A DNA stretch of 64,000 bases from Paenibacillus sedimenti. Its GTDB lineage: Bacteria; Bacillota; Bacilli; Paenibacillales; NBRC-103111. The DNA lies in contig NZ_JACVVD010000008.1 in the NCBI RefSeq assembly GCF_014534655.1, positions 62,001 through 126,000 of the forward strand. The letters run 5' to 3'. A program made the translations under genes and the position numbers. The notes beneath the pieces are model-generated. The model was given only the letters and a program-made list of their open reading frames with translations, was not told the origin of the DNA and did no database searches. Shown piece by piece: positions 42,757 to 52,774 of this stretch (position 1 is the stretch's first letter; each line of letters begins with the position of its first letter).

Positions 42757-43647
42757 GTGAGAATCCAAAGTCCCGACTCTGTTCTTTTCAATATTATCGC
42801 TTATACGATTATTCTGTTGATTTCAATCGCCTGTCTCTTTCCGTTCATCCTGCTCCTGTCGGGATCATTTACGGAGAATGAGTCGATTGTCCGAGACGGC
42901 TATCATTTGATTCCCAAAGTATTTTCCCTTGCAGCGTATGAAGCGGTACTTACTTTCCCGCAAAAAATACTTAAGGCTTATTCGGTTACGATCTTCGTTA
43001 CCGTTGTAGGGACTGCGCTGGGATTGTTCATGATGACCATGGCCGGTTATGTGCTGCAAAGAAAAGACTTCAAATACCGCAATCAGCTGTCCTTTTACAT
43101 TTACTTCACGACGTTGTTCGGCGGAGGTCTTGTGCCTTGGTACATCATGATCACCAAATATCTTCAACTTACAGATACCTATACGGCGCTCATTTTCCCT
43201 GGGCTGATGACGCCATTCCTCATTATTTTGATGAGAAGCTTTATTAAATCGGCTGTCCCTGATGAATTGACGGAATCATCCAAAATTGACGGTGCTAACG
43301 ATTTTACGATTTATTACCGCGTCGTCCTGCCGCTCGCGCTGCCGGGCATCGCAACTGTCGGATTATTTCTGGCTTTGCATTATTGGAACAGCTGGTTCTC
43401 AACTTCCTTATTTATCAACGACCAGGAAAAATATGAGCTGCAATACTTCCTGTATAACATTATTAATACGGCCGCAGCCGTTTCGCAGCTTGGCGTCAGT
43501 ACCGGGGTATCGTTTGGTCAGGAAATCCCTACGGAATCTACGAAATTAGCGATGGCGATGATTGTTACGGGCCCGATTCTCTTTTTATATCCGTTCGTAC
43601 AAAGGTTTTTTGTCAAAGGATTAACGATAGGCGCTGTCAAAGGTTAG
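42757..43647 (+). CDS. Sugar ABC transporter permease (YtcP/LplC-like)
   Basis: A 296-residue membrane protein, six helices, coupling loop ELTESSKIDGANDFTIYYR and C-terminus GLTIGAVKG. GTG start after AGGAGGTG. Second membrane subunit of the importer; the ATPase is not encoded here and is probably shared. Confidence 0.9.
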   Translation: MRIQSPDSVLFNIIAYTIILLISIACLFPFILLLSGSFTENESIVRDGYHLIPKVFSLAAYEAVLTFPQKILKAYSVTIFVTVVGTALGLFMMTMAGYVLQRKDFKYRNQLSFYIYFTTLFGGGLVPWYIMITKYLQLTDTYTALIFPGLMTPFLIILMRSFIKSAVPDELTESSKIDGANDFTIYYRVVLPLALPGIATVGLFLALHYWNSWFSTSLFINDQEKYELQYFLYNIINTAAAVSQLGVSTGVSFGQEIPTESTKLAMAMIVTGPILFLYPFVQRFFVKGLTIGAVKG

Positions 43648-43713
43648 AACTGAACCGGAATCATTCCGTCAGCTAACATATATATCATGCATGCATAAAA
43701 AGGGAGGATTTAC

Positions 43714-45297
43714 ATGAAAAGCAAAGCTAATAAGATGTACAGCGCATCCATGGCGATCGCGCTTGCAGGCTCCATCGTAGCCGGCTGCAGCAATTCAGCG
43801 GCACCCGCTGCAAGCCCGACTGCAGGAGCACAAGCTACTAAAGCGCCTGAGGCTTCAGCAGCAGCCAAGCCGGCAGGACTCGATACTTCCAAGAAAGTGG
43901 AACTGCAATTTTACATGTTAGGCCCTGCGCCTAAAGATCTGCCAGTCATTGAAGAAGAAATCAACAAAATGGCGCTTAAGGATCTGAATGCGACTGTCAA
44001 ATTCAATTTCACGACATGGACGGACTGGGATCAGAAATATAAGCTGCTTCTGTCGTCCGGCCAGCCGATCGATTTGATTTTTACCGCTGAATGGACGCAA
44101 TATCAGTCTTATGCCAAAAAAGGCGCCTTCCTGCCGCTGGACGACCTGCTTCCGAAGGCAGCTCCAAAATTAACCAGTTTTGTGCCTAAAGACATGTGGG
44201 ATGCTGTTAAAATTGACGGGAAAATCTTTACAGTTCCTGCCACCTATAAAGAGTATGTGACTACAGGCTTCATTTGGCGCGAAGATTTAAGAGAGAAATT
44301 CAACTTGCCGAAGCCTGATTCGCTTGCCAACTTTGAGGCTTATCTGGATGGAGTCAAGAAAAATGTCCCGGATATTACCCCGTTGGCGGCTAACAGCGAC
44401 GTGAACAAAAACCTCTCCGATTTGTATAAAAACTTGACGATTGACCCGATCGGAGCTCTTCCGTACGGCATTCAGATTCCTTATAAAAACCCTACCGAGG
44501 TTACTTCGTACTGGGGTTCGCCTGAGCATCTGAAGGAGCTTCAAACATACAAAAGGTGGCAGGATAAAGGGTATATAACCAAAAACGTGCTGAACGTTAA
44601 AGACTCCATGACCGATCTGCTCGTCAACGGAAAAGCCGCAGCCAATCTGGGCGACAATCCAACCCGCTATAATGATCAAAAAATTAAAATCGCTGCTACG
44701 CATCCGGACTGGAAAATCGAGTACTATCCGGCGCCTCTGATCAAAGGCCATGCCGAACCGGTTCATCCGATTCACAACGGCTTTGCGATCCCTAAGAGCA
44801 GCAAAAACCCGGAAAGAGCGCTCGCCTTCTATGAAAAAATGGTGACTGACAAAGCCTATAACTTACTCACTCAATATGGTATTGAAGGCAAAAACTATAA
44901 GGTTGAGAACGGTTATTACACGATGATCGGCGATGCGAACAGCAACGGCTTCCCGAGAGAAGGCATGCAAAGCTGGGCTTGGAGAAATCCTGAATACATG
45001 GTGTTCGATAAAGGTTATGACGGCGTGAAGAAAATTTTCCAAGAGCTGGATAAAATCCAATCGCCGGACAAATTCACAGGCTTCGCCGAAGATTATACGA
45101 GCTACCAAGCCGAGAGAGCGGCTCTGGAGCAAGTTGAAAAGCAATACCTCTTCCCGCTTGAAGCCGGTCTGGTTGCGGATGTAGAAGCTGGACTTAAAAC
45201 CTTCATGGAAAAAGCGAAAGCAGCCGGATTGGAAAAAATTCAGGCCGAATATAAAAAGCAATGGCTCGAATATGTGAAAAGCTCGGGTATTAAATAA
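43714..45297 (+). CDS. LplA-type sugar-binding lipoprotein
   Basis: A 527-residue lipoprotein, lipobox VAGC (Cys about residue 25), Ala/Pro/Thr-rich linker to about 55, then a large solute-binding fold (LQFYMLGPAPKDLPVIEEEI at the start; DDLLPKAAPKL). The length and C-terminal region fit LplA/DUF3502-type proteins of Paenibacillus. GGGAGG precedes the ATG. Likely binds oligosaccharides produced by the amylase encoded next. Confidence 0.88.
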   Translation: MKSKANKMYSASMAIALAGSIVAGCSNSAAPAASPTAGAQATKAPEASAAAKPAGLDTSKKVELQFYMLGPAPKDLPVIEEEINKMALKDLNATVKFNFTTWTDWDQKYKLLLSSGQPIDLIFTAEWTQYQSYAKKGAFLPLDDLLPKAAPKLTSFVPKDMWDAVKIDGKIFTVPATYKEYVTTGFIWREDLREKFNLPKPDSLANFEAYLDGVKKNVPDITPLAANSDVNKNLSDLYKNLTIDPIGALPYGIQIPYKNPTEVTSYWGSPEHLKELQTYKRWQDKGYITKNVLNVKDSMTDLLVNGKAAANLGDNPTRYNDQKIKIAATHPDWKIEYYPAPLIKGHAEPVHPIHNGFAIPKSSKNPERALAFYEKMVTDKAYNLLTQYGIEGKNYKVENGYYTMIGDANSNGFPREGMQSWAWRNPEYMVFDKGYDGVKKIFQELDKIQSPDKFTGFAEDYTSYQAERAALEQVEKQYLFPLEAGLVADVEAGLKTFMEKAKAAGLEKIQAEYKKQWLEYVKSSGIK

Positions 45298-45315
45298 ATA
45301 AGCACGTTGCGAGAG

Positions 45316-45362
45316 ACTCGCAGTCGACGGTCATCCTTGGATGGCGGCCGGCTGCGAGTTTC
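45316..45362 (+). repeat. Double-stem 3'-end element, copy D
   Basis: Outer stem ACTCGCAG (45316-45323) with CTGCGAGT (45352-45359), different in sequence from copies A-C but fully paired; inner stem GTCATC-CTTG-GATGGC; tail TTTCC. Terminator-like position after the lipoprotein gene. Confidence 0.65.
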
Positions 45363-45375
45363 CATTTTGTGTAAT

Positions 45376-45412
45376 TGGAATCGTTTACAAGAAAGCGCGA
45401 TCATGCTAATAT
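45376..45412 (+). promoter_or_regulatory. Amylase promoter overlapped by a cre site
   Basis: TTTACA (45384-45389), 17-base spacer, TAATAT (45407-45412). TGGAATCGTTTACA (45376-45389) fits the Bacillus cre consensus TGNAANCGNWNNCW at every position and covers the -35, so CcpA should repress in glucose. Confidence 0.8.
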
Positions 45413-45428
45413 AAATTTACTGGGTTTG

Positions 45429-45549
45429 TGCAACCGTTTGCGCAAATTTGCACAGAAAGGAGATCTTGTTTGGAACAATAAGGATTCTAAAAGGAGTAAA
45501 TTATAATTTCTTAACGATGTTTTCCGACAATTTGTGCAAACGATTGGCA
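45429..45549 (+). promoter_or_regulatory. LacI-family-like operator sites in amylase leader
   Basis: TGCAACCGTTTGCGC (from 45429) with the palindrome TTTGCGCAAA (45437-45446), and TGTGCAAACGATTGGCA (from 45533). Both have the CG-centred look of MalR/LacI-family operators. The regulator is not in the window. Confidence 0.5.
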
Positions 45550-45583
45550 TAAGCATGAATAAGAACCATAAGGAGGTATATTT

Positions 45584-48500
45584 ATGTTCACAATTAGGCG
45601 CAAGCAGGTCCAAAAACAGATTTCTCTTGTAACCGCTATCATTCTTTTATTGCAATTGCTTACAAGCATGATGCTGCCAAACTCAGCTCATGCTGCTAGT
45701 AGCGATCTTCAAGCTGATGTATTTACTGAACAGCCTGGCGGGCAGTCGAAATGGGTTATCGTAGGCAGTTTTCAAGATTGGAATAATAGCTCGACAGCTA
45801 CGCAAATGAAACACCTAGTCGGAAATTACTATGCATATTCAACTGTTCTTGCATCGGGTCATCATGAATTCAAAATTGTTAAATCAGGAACATGGAATGG
45901 CTACGATGATGGCGGAAACAATTTTTCTTTCAATTTAGACCAAGAAACCAAGGTCAACTTTTATGTGAACGATGATCTCAAGCAAGCCAGAATCAGTTTG
46001 CCGAATATTCAGGGTCTGGCACAATATGTCCCAACTTTGTCTCCAGACAAATGGCCGAGACTCGTGGGCAGCATCCAAAAAGTTTTCAATGAAAATGAAT
46101 GGGCGCCAGAAAAAGCGGGTCAATTATTCGTCGATTACAACTTCGACAATACCGTATACAAACTTCAGCGGACGATACCGGCGGGTAAATATGAAGCAAA
46201 AGTAACGTTCGGTCCTAACTGGGATGAGAACTATGGCTCCGACGGATCAAACGGATCCAATCTCGTTGTCAACGTGCTGGACTCATCTGATATTACTTTT
46301 ACTATTGATTACAGCGCTTCTGCTAGAGCACTTTCACACGATTATGTGCCAAAGAACTCCGCCTTCGATGGACTCATCGATAATAATGCGATTGCTTTCG
46401 ACAGTCGTTCCATCACGTATAAAAAACCTTTTGGCGCCATCAAGGCCGGTCAAGAAGACTTGACACTCCGCATTTCGGCACTGCAAGGCGATGTGCAACT
46501 GGCGAAGGTGGAGATTGCGAATCCCGAAGGTATTTCGACCAATTTCACGATGCATCGGATCACATCGATTAATAACCGTGATTACTTTGAAGTGACGGTT
46601 CCGAAAAGCACATTTTCGAAGATCGGTATATGGGGCTACAAGTTGATTTTGATCGATGGATCCACAAAGGTGGAATACGGAGATGACAGTTCGAGGGGAG
46701 GTGCCGGAAGTGTTAGCAGCGCTGGAGCGGTTCCTTTTGATCTAACGGTATATGATCCGAACTTTAAAACGCCGGATTGGATGAAGAATGCCGTCGTATA
46801 CCAGATTTTCCCTGACCGATTCTTTGACGGGGATAAGAGCAATAATCGTGCCAAGACCGCGGATGGTGTTCGCGGGGCTAGCTCGCCTTCTACGGCAACC
46901 AGCAAAAATGGACAAAAGATCCAGTACTTTGACGGGGGAGTGGTAAATGATCCGACTCCTGATCAAGTATGGGGCAGTTGGGCGGATACGCCGGAAAATC
47001 CGGATCGTTTGAAACCGGAAAATAAACCGTATTATCCGAATGAGAAGTCTGACGGCGTTTGGACCAATGAGTTTTACGGCGGCGATATTCAAGGTATCCA
47101 CCAGAAGCTGGGATATTTAAAATCCATAGGTGTCACTACGCTGTATCTCAACCCTGTAGCCTGGGCGGCATCCAATCATAAGTACGATGCCACGGATTAC
47201 AAGCATCTGGATCCAATGTTCGGAGCTCCGGTATACAATATACCCGGGGATCCGGCTTCAGGACTTAACTATACCGAAACTCGTGCAGCATCCGATCGTG
47301 TCTATCAGGCATTCACCAAAGCTGCCCGCGAACAAGGCATGCATATCATAAATGACGGGGTATTCAACCACGTTGGGGATGACTCGATTTATTTTGACCG
47401 TTACAGCAAGTTTCCGGAGATCGGCGCTTATGAGTACTGGGCTAAAGTGTATGACAAAATGGATGCAGATAAGCTAGAACAACCAGCGGCAGAAGCAGCG
47501 GTTAAAGCGGAATTCACAAGCACAATCAATCCGCTGACTGGTATGAACTATAAATATCCTGATGATTTTTCATATACCACTTGGTTTACGATTGGCCGTG
47601 ATAAAGTGAAAAATCGTGATGATGACGGCACTCATTATAAATATGATGCATGGTGGGGATACGATTCACTTCCTGTAATGGATGCAAAAGAACCGCAAAC
47701 CACAGCTACGGACTTCTTCCCAGTCGATCAGGAATCGCTGTCCGGCGCGCATGAATGGAACAATATCGGCCTAAGAGAATTGGCTTTTGGACGCGATATC
47801 AGCCAGTTGTCTGACACGGATGCGCAGAAAGCGATGCAGCAAACCAACTCGCAGCGATGGTTATGGATGGGCTCCAGCGGATGGCGTCTGGATGTAGCTC
47901 CGGACGTGTCGGGCGGCACATGGCAGAAATTCCGTAAGGCGGTTAAATCCGTCGAAGCTAAAAAAGACGGAAATAATAATACGATCGAAGAGCCCTTTAT
48001 TTTGGGCGAAGAGTGGGGAGTTGCAACAAAATATTTGCTCGGCGATCAATTTGACTCCGTTATGAACTACCGTTTTCGCAATGCCGTGCAAAGCTTTATG
48101 ATTTCCGGGGATGCAAGTAATTTCAATCAAGCATTAGAATCGATTCGAGAAGATTATCCGAAAGAAGCATGGCAGGTGATGCTGAATCTGGTAGATTCAC
48201 ATGATACGATTCGCTCGATTACCAAATATGATCATCCGGAATGGGAAGAAGAGCATCTGAAACTGGCTCCTGAGGCTTCCGATACAGCCATAAAGCTGCA
48301 AGCATTAACCGCGATCATGCAAATGGGGTATGCCGGTGCTCCTACTATTTATTACGGTGATGAAGTAGGCGTTACCGGAACCAAAGATCCGGACTCCCGC
48401 CGCACCTTCCCTTGGGAACGGGTGAAAGACAACGGAAATGGCACTTTCAGTAGTGTTGACCGATATCAAGGGCTGTTCAACATTTATCAAAAAGCAGCAG

Positions 48501-51199
48501 ACATTCGCAATAAGAACGAAGTTTTCCGTACAGGCGACTTAAAGGTAGCGTATGCGAACGGCGATATTATTGTCTACGCTCGTAAAAATGATAAGCATGG
48601 CGCGCTTGTCGCCATTAACCGCGGCACGATAAACCAAACCGTTGAAGCCGATGTAACCGGATTTTTGCCTAACGGTCTAATGCTTGCAGATCAATTAGGC
48701 AGCAATGTGCAGGGAGCAGTAAGCGGCGGCAAAATTACACTGCAAGTTCCAGCGCTCTCGGGATTCATGATGCTTTCGACCTCTTCGATTTCAAGCGTTC
48801 CGCAAGTGACAAATCTCCGTGCAACCGGAAATAACGGAAATGTGTCCCTGATTTGGGATGCTGTATCCGGAGCGGAAGGGTACTTCGTATATCGGGCACC
48901 GATCGAAGGCGGCGCATTACAATTAGTAGGCGATGTGACTGCTACAACGATGACTGATGTTAACGTAATCAACGGAACCAAATATTATTACACCGTAACG
49001 GCCAGAAAAGGAGCAAGCGAGAGCAACCCTTGCGATATGACAGCGGCAACGCCGGCCTTCCCGATTACTTCTGCGCAAATCGTCCAAGAAGCTACGTATA
49101 TGAATGTAGGGGTAGGCAAGCTGACATCCGAAATTCAAGTGCAAATCACGGTTCCTGGTCTAACCGACGTTACTGAAAATGTCTACAAGGAAGCACCGGG
49201 ACTTATCACGAAGTTGCTTTATTACCCAAGCACAAGTTCACAGGACCAAGCTTCCGAAACGAAGATGCGTTATAAAAAGGATAGCGATGATGCGACTTCG
49301 AAAATTTATTGGGCTCAGTTTGAACCTACGCTAGCAGGCACCTATCTGTATCTGGCCCAAGCTTCAACCGATAACGGGGAGACGTTCGTATCATCGCAGG
49401 CGGTTGCACTTGTTGTTTACGCCGATCCAGATGATACGACCCCTCCTGCAACCCCTGTACTTTCGGATATTCAGGTTGAGTCCAACTTGGCAAATCTGAA
49501 ATGGACAGCGGATGGGACTGACGCTGCAGGGTTTGAAATATACCGTAAAGAAGTGGGCGGAACTTACAAACTAGTAGCAACGCTTTCTAGGGACGCGAGA
49601 GAATTTGTAGACTACACAGTTAGCAATGATACAACATATACGTACAAAGTATCCTCGTTTGATGCAGCTTATAATCGTGCTGATTCTTTGGAAAAACAAG
49701 TAACACCTAAGCTCGTTATGGTGGATGTGAAGCTAAGGCTGCATTTGCCCAGCTATACGCCAACAACAGATAGCATTCATATCGCGGGCGATTTTAACGG
49801 CTGGAACGCGAGCTCTACAACTCTTCATGTCCCAAGTGGGGCAACAGACCGAAATATTGTCGAGTATACATTCAAAATGATGGCAGGCAAATCAATCCAG
49901 TATAAATACACGCGGGGAAGCTGGAGTACAGAGGCCTTCACGAGTCATGAACGCAAAGCGGGCGATGAGACCGACCCTGGGAACTGGGCATATAGTTCGA
50001 CAGATACGAACATGTATCTGACCATTGCGAATCAGGGCGGGAATCAAATGGTCGTGGATGATTATGTACTTCGTTGGGTTGATATGCCGATGATGGTTTC
50101 GTTACCTAGAACCTCTTATGGCGCCGACATCGAGTATACGACTGAAGAAAGCAAGATGACTCTCAAAGCAGTCGTTCCGTATGGCGTAGCTTTTACCATG
50201 AATGGGCAGCCGTTACCGCAGGGAGCCATGGACGCGAAAGGGAATGTTCAGTTGAATGACGTTCCACTGGCGCCTGGAGTGAATACATTCGTACTTCATA
50301 TCGAACCGACGCCGGAAACGTTAGCCCTGCCTTGGTATACGGACAAGGGACGTGCGGGTCAAGCGACGAAAACGATGACGGTTCGCGTAACTCGTATCGG
50401 CGGAGATTCAGACCCAGGTAAACCACCGGTGACTAAGGCTGAATTATCTGCTTCCTCGAATGAACAGGACTGGTTCAATCAGGATGTCGTATTAACGCTT
50501 ACTGCGGCGGATGATAAGCCGGATACAATTTCAACCTTCTATAAATTAGACGGCAACGATTGGATCGCATACCGAGCACCTGTTGCCATCCAGTCAGAAG
50601 GAATGAACAAGGTTCAATACTATTCAATCGATGCAACGGGGAATAGAGAGTCTGCGCAAACGCTGCAGATTAACCTGGACAAAACAGCGCCTTCTGCAAC
50701 ATTGACTCAATCAGGGAAACCGATTCACGAAGTATCTTACTTCGACGATGTAACATTTACGCTGACAGCCTCAGATACTTTGTCAGGAATTTCGGCGCAA
50801 AAACTGTTTATAGACAGCAAAGAGATCATCAGCGGCCAAACCTTGAAAGCGAGAGAGTTAGGTCTTGGAGAACATATGATCCAATACGCTGTGGTGGATG
50901 CGGCAGGAAACAAAGTAGAGCAAAAATCAACATTCAAAGTTAGAACCATATTCGATATAATTCGTATAATCTTGAAGCAGCTATTGGATAGTGGACAGTT
51001 GAAAAATAAAGGAGTTTATACTTCCCTAGAAGCGAAGTTGTCACAAGCTGAAGATCAGTTTAAGAAAGGCCATATCGATCAGGCGATTAAACATCTGAGG
51101 GATCTGGAGAAAGTTATCAGTAAAGAAGCATCGAAGGGCAGCATAGACGAAGACGCGGCAAAAGAGATCTTGCAGCACATTGCTAATTCGCTTGAATGA
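45584..51199 (+). CDS. Secreted multidomain GH13 alpha-amylase/pullulanase-type enzyme
   Basis: A 1871-residue secreted enzyme. Signal peptide 1-37 (cleavage after SAHA); two X25/CBM-like modules with pullulanase-type WVIVGSFQDWNN and RLVGSIQKVFNE (about 40-250); an N-terminal beta domain (250-390); GH13 barrel (about 395-1060) with GWRLDVAPDV (nucleophile Asp about 768), GEEWG (acid Glu about 808) and DSHDT (about 871); two fibronectin III domains (about 1072-1155, 1286-1375); CBM20/48-like IHIAGDFNGWNASS (about 1380-1480); two Ig/OmpL47-like repeats (about 1615-1790); C-terminal FIMAH-type helical domain (about 1795-1871). Cleaves starch or pullulan outside the cell, feeding the importer at 41820-45297. 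Confidence 0.9.
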   Translation: MFTIRRKQVQKQISLVTAIILLLQLLTSMMLPNSAHAASSDLQADVFTEQPGGQSKWVIVGSFQDWNNSSTATQMKHLVGNYYAYSTVLASGHHEFKIVKSGTWNGYDDGGNNFSFNLDQETKVNFYVNDDLKQARISLPNIQGLAQYVPTLSPDKWPRLVGSIQKVFNENEWAPEKAGQLFVDYNFDNTVYKLQRTIPAGKYEAKVTFGPNWDENYGSDGSNGSNLVVNVLDSSDITFTIDYSASARALSHDYVPKNSAFDGLIDNNAIAFDSRSITYKKPFGAIKAGQEDLTLRISALQGDVQLAKVEIANPEGISTNFTMHRITSINNRDYFEVTVPKSTFSKIGIWGYKLILIDGSTKVEYGDDSSRGGAGSVSSAGAVPFDLTVYDPNFKTPDWMKNAVVYQIFPDRFFDGDKSNNRAKTADGVRGASSPSTATSKNGQKIQYFDGGVVNDPTPDQVWGSWADTPENPDRLKPENKPYYPNEKSDGVWTNEFYGGDIQGIHQKLGYLKSIGVTTLYLNPVAWAASNHKYDATDYKHLDPMFGAPVYNIPGDPASGLNYTETRAASDRVYQAFTKAAREQGMHIINDGVFNHVGDDSIYFDRYSKFPEIGAYEYWAKVYDKMDADKLEQPAAEAAVKAEFTSTINPLTGMNYKYPDDFSYTTWFTIGRDKVKNRDDDGTHYKYDAWWGYDSLPVMDAKEPQTTATDFFPVDQESLSGAHEWNNIGLRELAFGRDISQLSDTDAQKAMQQTNSQRWLWMGSSGWRLDVAPDVSGGTWQKFRKAVKSVEAKKDGNNNTIEEPFILGEEWGVATKYLLGDQFDSVMNYRFRNAVQSFMISGDASNFNQALESIREDYPKEAWQVMLNLVDSHDTIRSITKYDHPEWEEEHLKLAPEASDTAIKLQALTAIMQMGYAGAPTIYYGDEVGVTGTKDPDSRRTFPWERVKDNGNGTFSSVDRYQGLFNIYQKAADIRNKNEVFRTGDLKVAYANGDIIVYARKNDKHGALVAINRGTINQTVEADVTGFLPNGLMLADQLGSNVQGAVSGGKITLQVPALSGFMMLSTSSISSVPQVTNLRATGNNGNVSLIWDAVSGAEGYFVYRAPIEGGALQLVGDVTATTMTDVNVINGTKYYYTVTARKGASESNPCDMTAATPAFPITSAQIVQEATYMNVGVGKLTSEIQVQITVPGLTDVTENVYKEAPGLITKLLYYPSTSSQDQASETKMRYKKDSDDATSKIYWAQFEPTLAGTYLYLAQASTDNGETFVSSQAVALVVYADPDDTTPPATPVLSDIQVESNLANLKWTADGTDAAGFEIYRKEVGGTYKLVATLSRDAREFVDYTVSNDTTYTYKVSSFDAAYNRADSLEKQVTPKLVMVDVKLRLHLPSYTPTTDSIHIAGDFNGWNASSTTLHVPSGATDRNIVEYTFKMMAGKSIQYKYTRGSWSTEAFTSHERKAGDETDPGNWAYSSTDTNMYLTIANQGGNQMVVDDYVLRWVDMPMMVSLPRTSYGADIEYTTEESKMTLKAVVPYGVAFTMNGQPLPQGAMDAKGNVQLNDVPLAPGVNTFVLHIEPTPETLALPWYTDKGRAGQATKTMTVRVTRIGGDSDPGKPPVTKAELSASSNEQDWFNQDVVLTLTAADDKPDTISTFYKLDGNDWIAYRAPVAIQSEGMNKVQYYSIDATGNRESAQTLQINLDKTAPSATLTQSGKPIHEVSYFDDVTFTLTASDTLSGISAQKLFIDSKEIISGQTLKARELGLGEHMIQYAVVDAAGNKVEQKSTFKVRTIFDIIRIILKQLLDSGQLKNKGVYTSLEAKLSQAEDQFKKGHIDQAIKHLRDLEKVISKEASKGSIDEDAAKEILQHIANSLE

Positions 51200-51227
51200 C
51201 CTGAGATAATGGAAGTTTGAATAGGGA

Positions 51228-51267
51228 TACCGCGGTGTCATTTACGGATGACGGCTGCGGTTTCTCT
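51228..51267 (+). repeat. Double-stem 3'-end element, copy E
   Basis: Outer stem ACCGC with GCGGT; inner stem GTCAT-N6-ATGAC; tail TTTCTCTTTTTTT. Terminator of the amylase gene, a third outer-stem sequence within the family. Confidence 0.65.
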
Positions 51268-51348
51268 TTTTTTATGTTGATAAGGCATCTATCGGAGGTT
51301 GTGATACAATAGAAGCCAGCCTATCAACTAGAGAAGAGAGAATAAGAG

Positions 51349-52269
51349 ATGACCTATTTTGTTTATATCCTCATTAACAACATCGTCCCGATCAGCATTA
51401 TGATTGCCATTGGCTCGGTGATGTACCGCGCGTTTAAAGTGGATATTCGAACATTGTCCAAACTGAATTTCTACGTATTTTCGCCTGCCCTCGTTTTCGT
51501 CAAGCTCTATGAATCCGAGATGAATTTGCACGTCCTGATGCAGGTTCTCTTATTTTTTGTCTTGTTTTTTAGCCTGCTTTTTGCTTTGATTGAAGTCGTG
51601 ATTCGAGTGAAAAAAATGCAAGGCGGCATGCGCAGCGCGATGCGCAACAGCGTCATTTTCTACAACAGTGCGAACTATGCGATTCCGCTGAACCAAACGG
51701 TATTCGCCGGTAATACGTACACGCTCTCGATTCAAATCGTAATTATGATCATGCAGACGCTCATCCCGAATACATATGGCATTTATACGGTGAATGCACA
51801 TAAGTCCACTTTGAAAGCAACTATGAAGACGATTTTGTCGTTACCGGTCATTTACGCTATACCTGTTGCAATATTGCTGCGCTATTTTCACGTGCCGGTA
51901 CCGCATTCCATCTACTTGCCCTTGGAATATATTTCTGGCGCATTCATGGCTACAGCTTTGCTCACACTGGGCGTGCAGCTTGGCGGAATGAAATGGGAGT
52001 TTCATTTTTCCAATGTGCTTGTATCCAATATGTTGAGGCTTGCAGCCGGTCCTGCGTTAGGGTTTCTTATCGTTTGGCTGCTAGGTATTGAAGGGCTGAC
52101 TGCCAAAGCGCTGGTCCTTTCTTGCGCCGTACCGACTTCGTTAAGCAGTGTGCTTCTTGCCATTGAGTACGACAACGAACCGGAATTTTCATCTCAAGCT
52201 GTTTTCTCCTCCACGTTATTCAGTATGTTTACAATTCCTGTCGTGATCTATTTATTGGATTTTATGTGA
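51349..52269 (+). CDS. AEC family transporter (auxin efflux carrier-like)
   Basis: A 306-residue integral membrane protein with about ten helices in two repeats, matching bacterial AEC permeases (YILINNIVPISIMIAIGSVM at the start; SCAVPTSLSSVLLAIEYDNE near the end). Known relatives export or import malate, malonate or other carboxylates. Monocistronic; substrate unknown. Confidence 0.85.
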   Translation: MTYFVYILINNIVPISIMIAIGSVMYRAFKVDIRTLSKLNFYVFSPALVFVKLYESEMNLHVLMQVLLFFVLFFSLLFALIEVVIRVKKMQGGMRSAMRNSVIFYNSANYAIPLNQTVFAGNTYTLSIQIVIMIMQTLIPNTYGIYTVNAHKSTLKATMKTILSLPVIYAIPVAILLRYFHVPVPHSIYLPLEYISGAFMATALLTLGVQLGGMKWEFHFSNVLVSNMLRLAAGPALGFLIVWLLGIEGLTAKALVLSCAVPTSLSSVLLAIEYDNEPEFSSQAVFSSTLFSMFTIPVVIYLLDFM

Positions 52270-52359
52270 TTATCAGCGAAAAGCATCTCTCTTGCAGGAA
52301 TTTCGACATTTTGAAGAGAAATGTAGACATACAACAACAATTAAAGGGGGCTATACGTA

Positions 52360-52662
52360 ATGCGATACCAATTTTGTCAAAAAGTTACGATTATAGACAT
52401 GAATGAAGAAATTTTGTCGGAAGTTGTATTCGAACACGGAGAGTTTGAATCGACCGCGTTATCCATCGGTTCATCCGTTCTGATTTATCAACTGGGATTG
52501 AAACAATTCGATGTGGTTTATGACAAGAGAGAGGGCAAAACCAACCGTTATAAAGTCGAAGACATCGAAATTGACTTGATCAAAAAACCGACCGAAACGC
52601 GTGTGTTCCTGGAACCGGTTAGGCTGATCGTCGGTCAGCATGATATCGGTGAGTTTAGCTAA
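52360..52662 (+). CDS. Hypothetical protein, 100 residues
   Basis: Not recognised. A soluble, probably beta-rich protein (VTIIDMNEEILSEVVFEHGEF; KQFDVVYDKREGKTNRYKVE) with no signal peptide, Cys cluster or membrane helix. AAAGGGGG precedes the ATG, which supports expression. It lies alone between the AEC transporter and DUF423 genes. Confidence 0.65.
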   Translation: MRYQFCQKVTIIDMNEEILSEVVFEHGEFESTALSIGSSVLIYQLGLKQFDVVYDKREGKTNRYKVEDIEIDLIKKPTETRVFLEPVRLIVGQHDIGEFS

Positions 52663-52774
52663 AATCGCCATCGGCAGTCTTCATACGCTCCCTATTCAAC
52701 CAAGTGGATTCCAGACTGTAAATCAGCTATGATGATAATAAGGAATATCTACTTGGATGAAGGAGAAGACGAGC

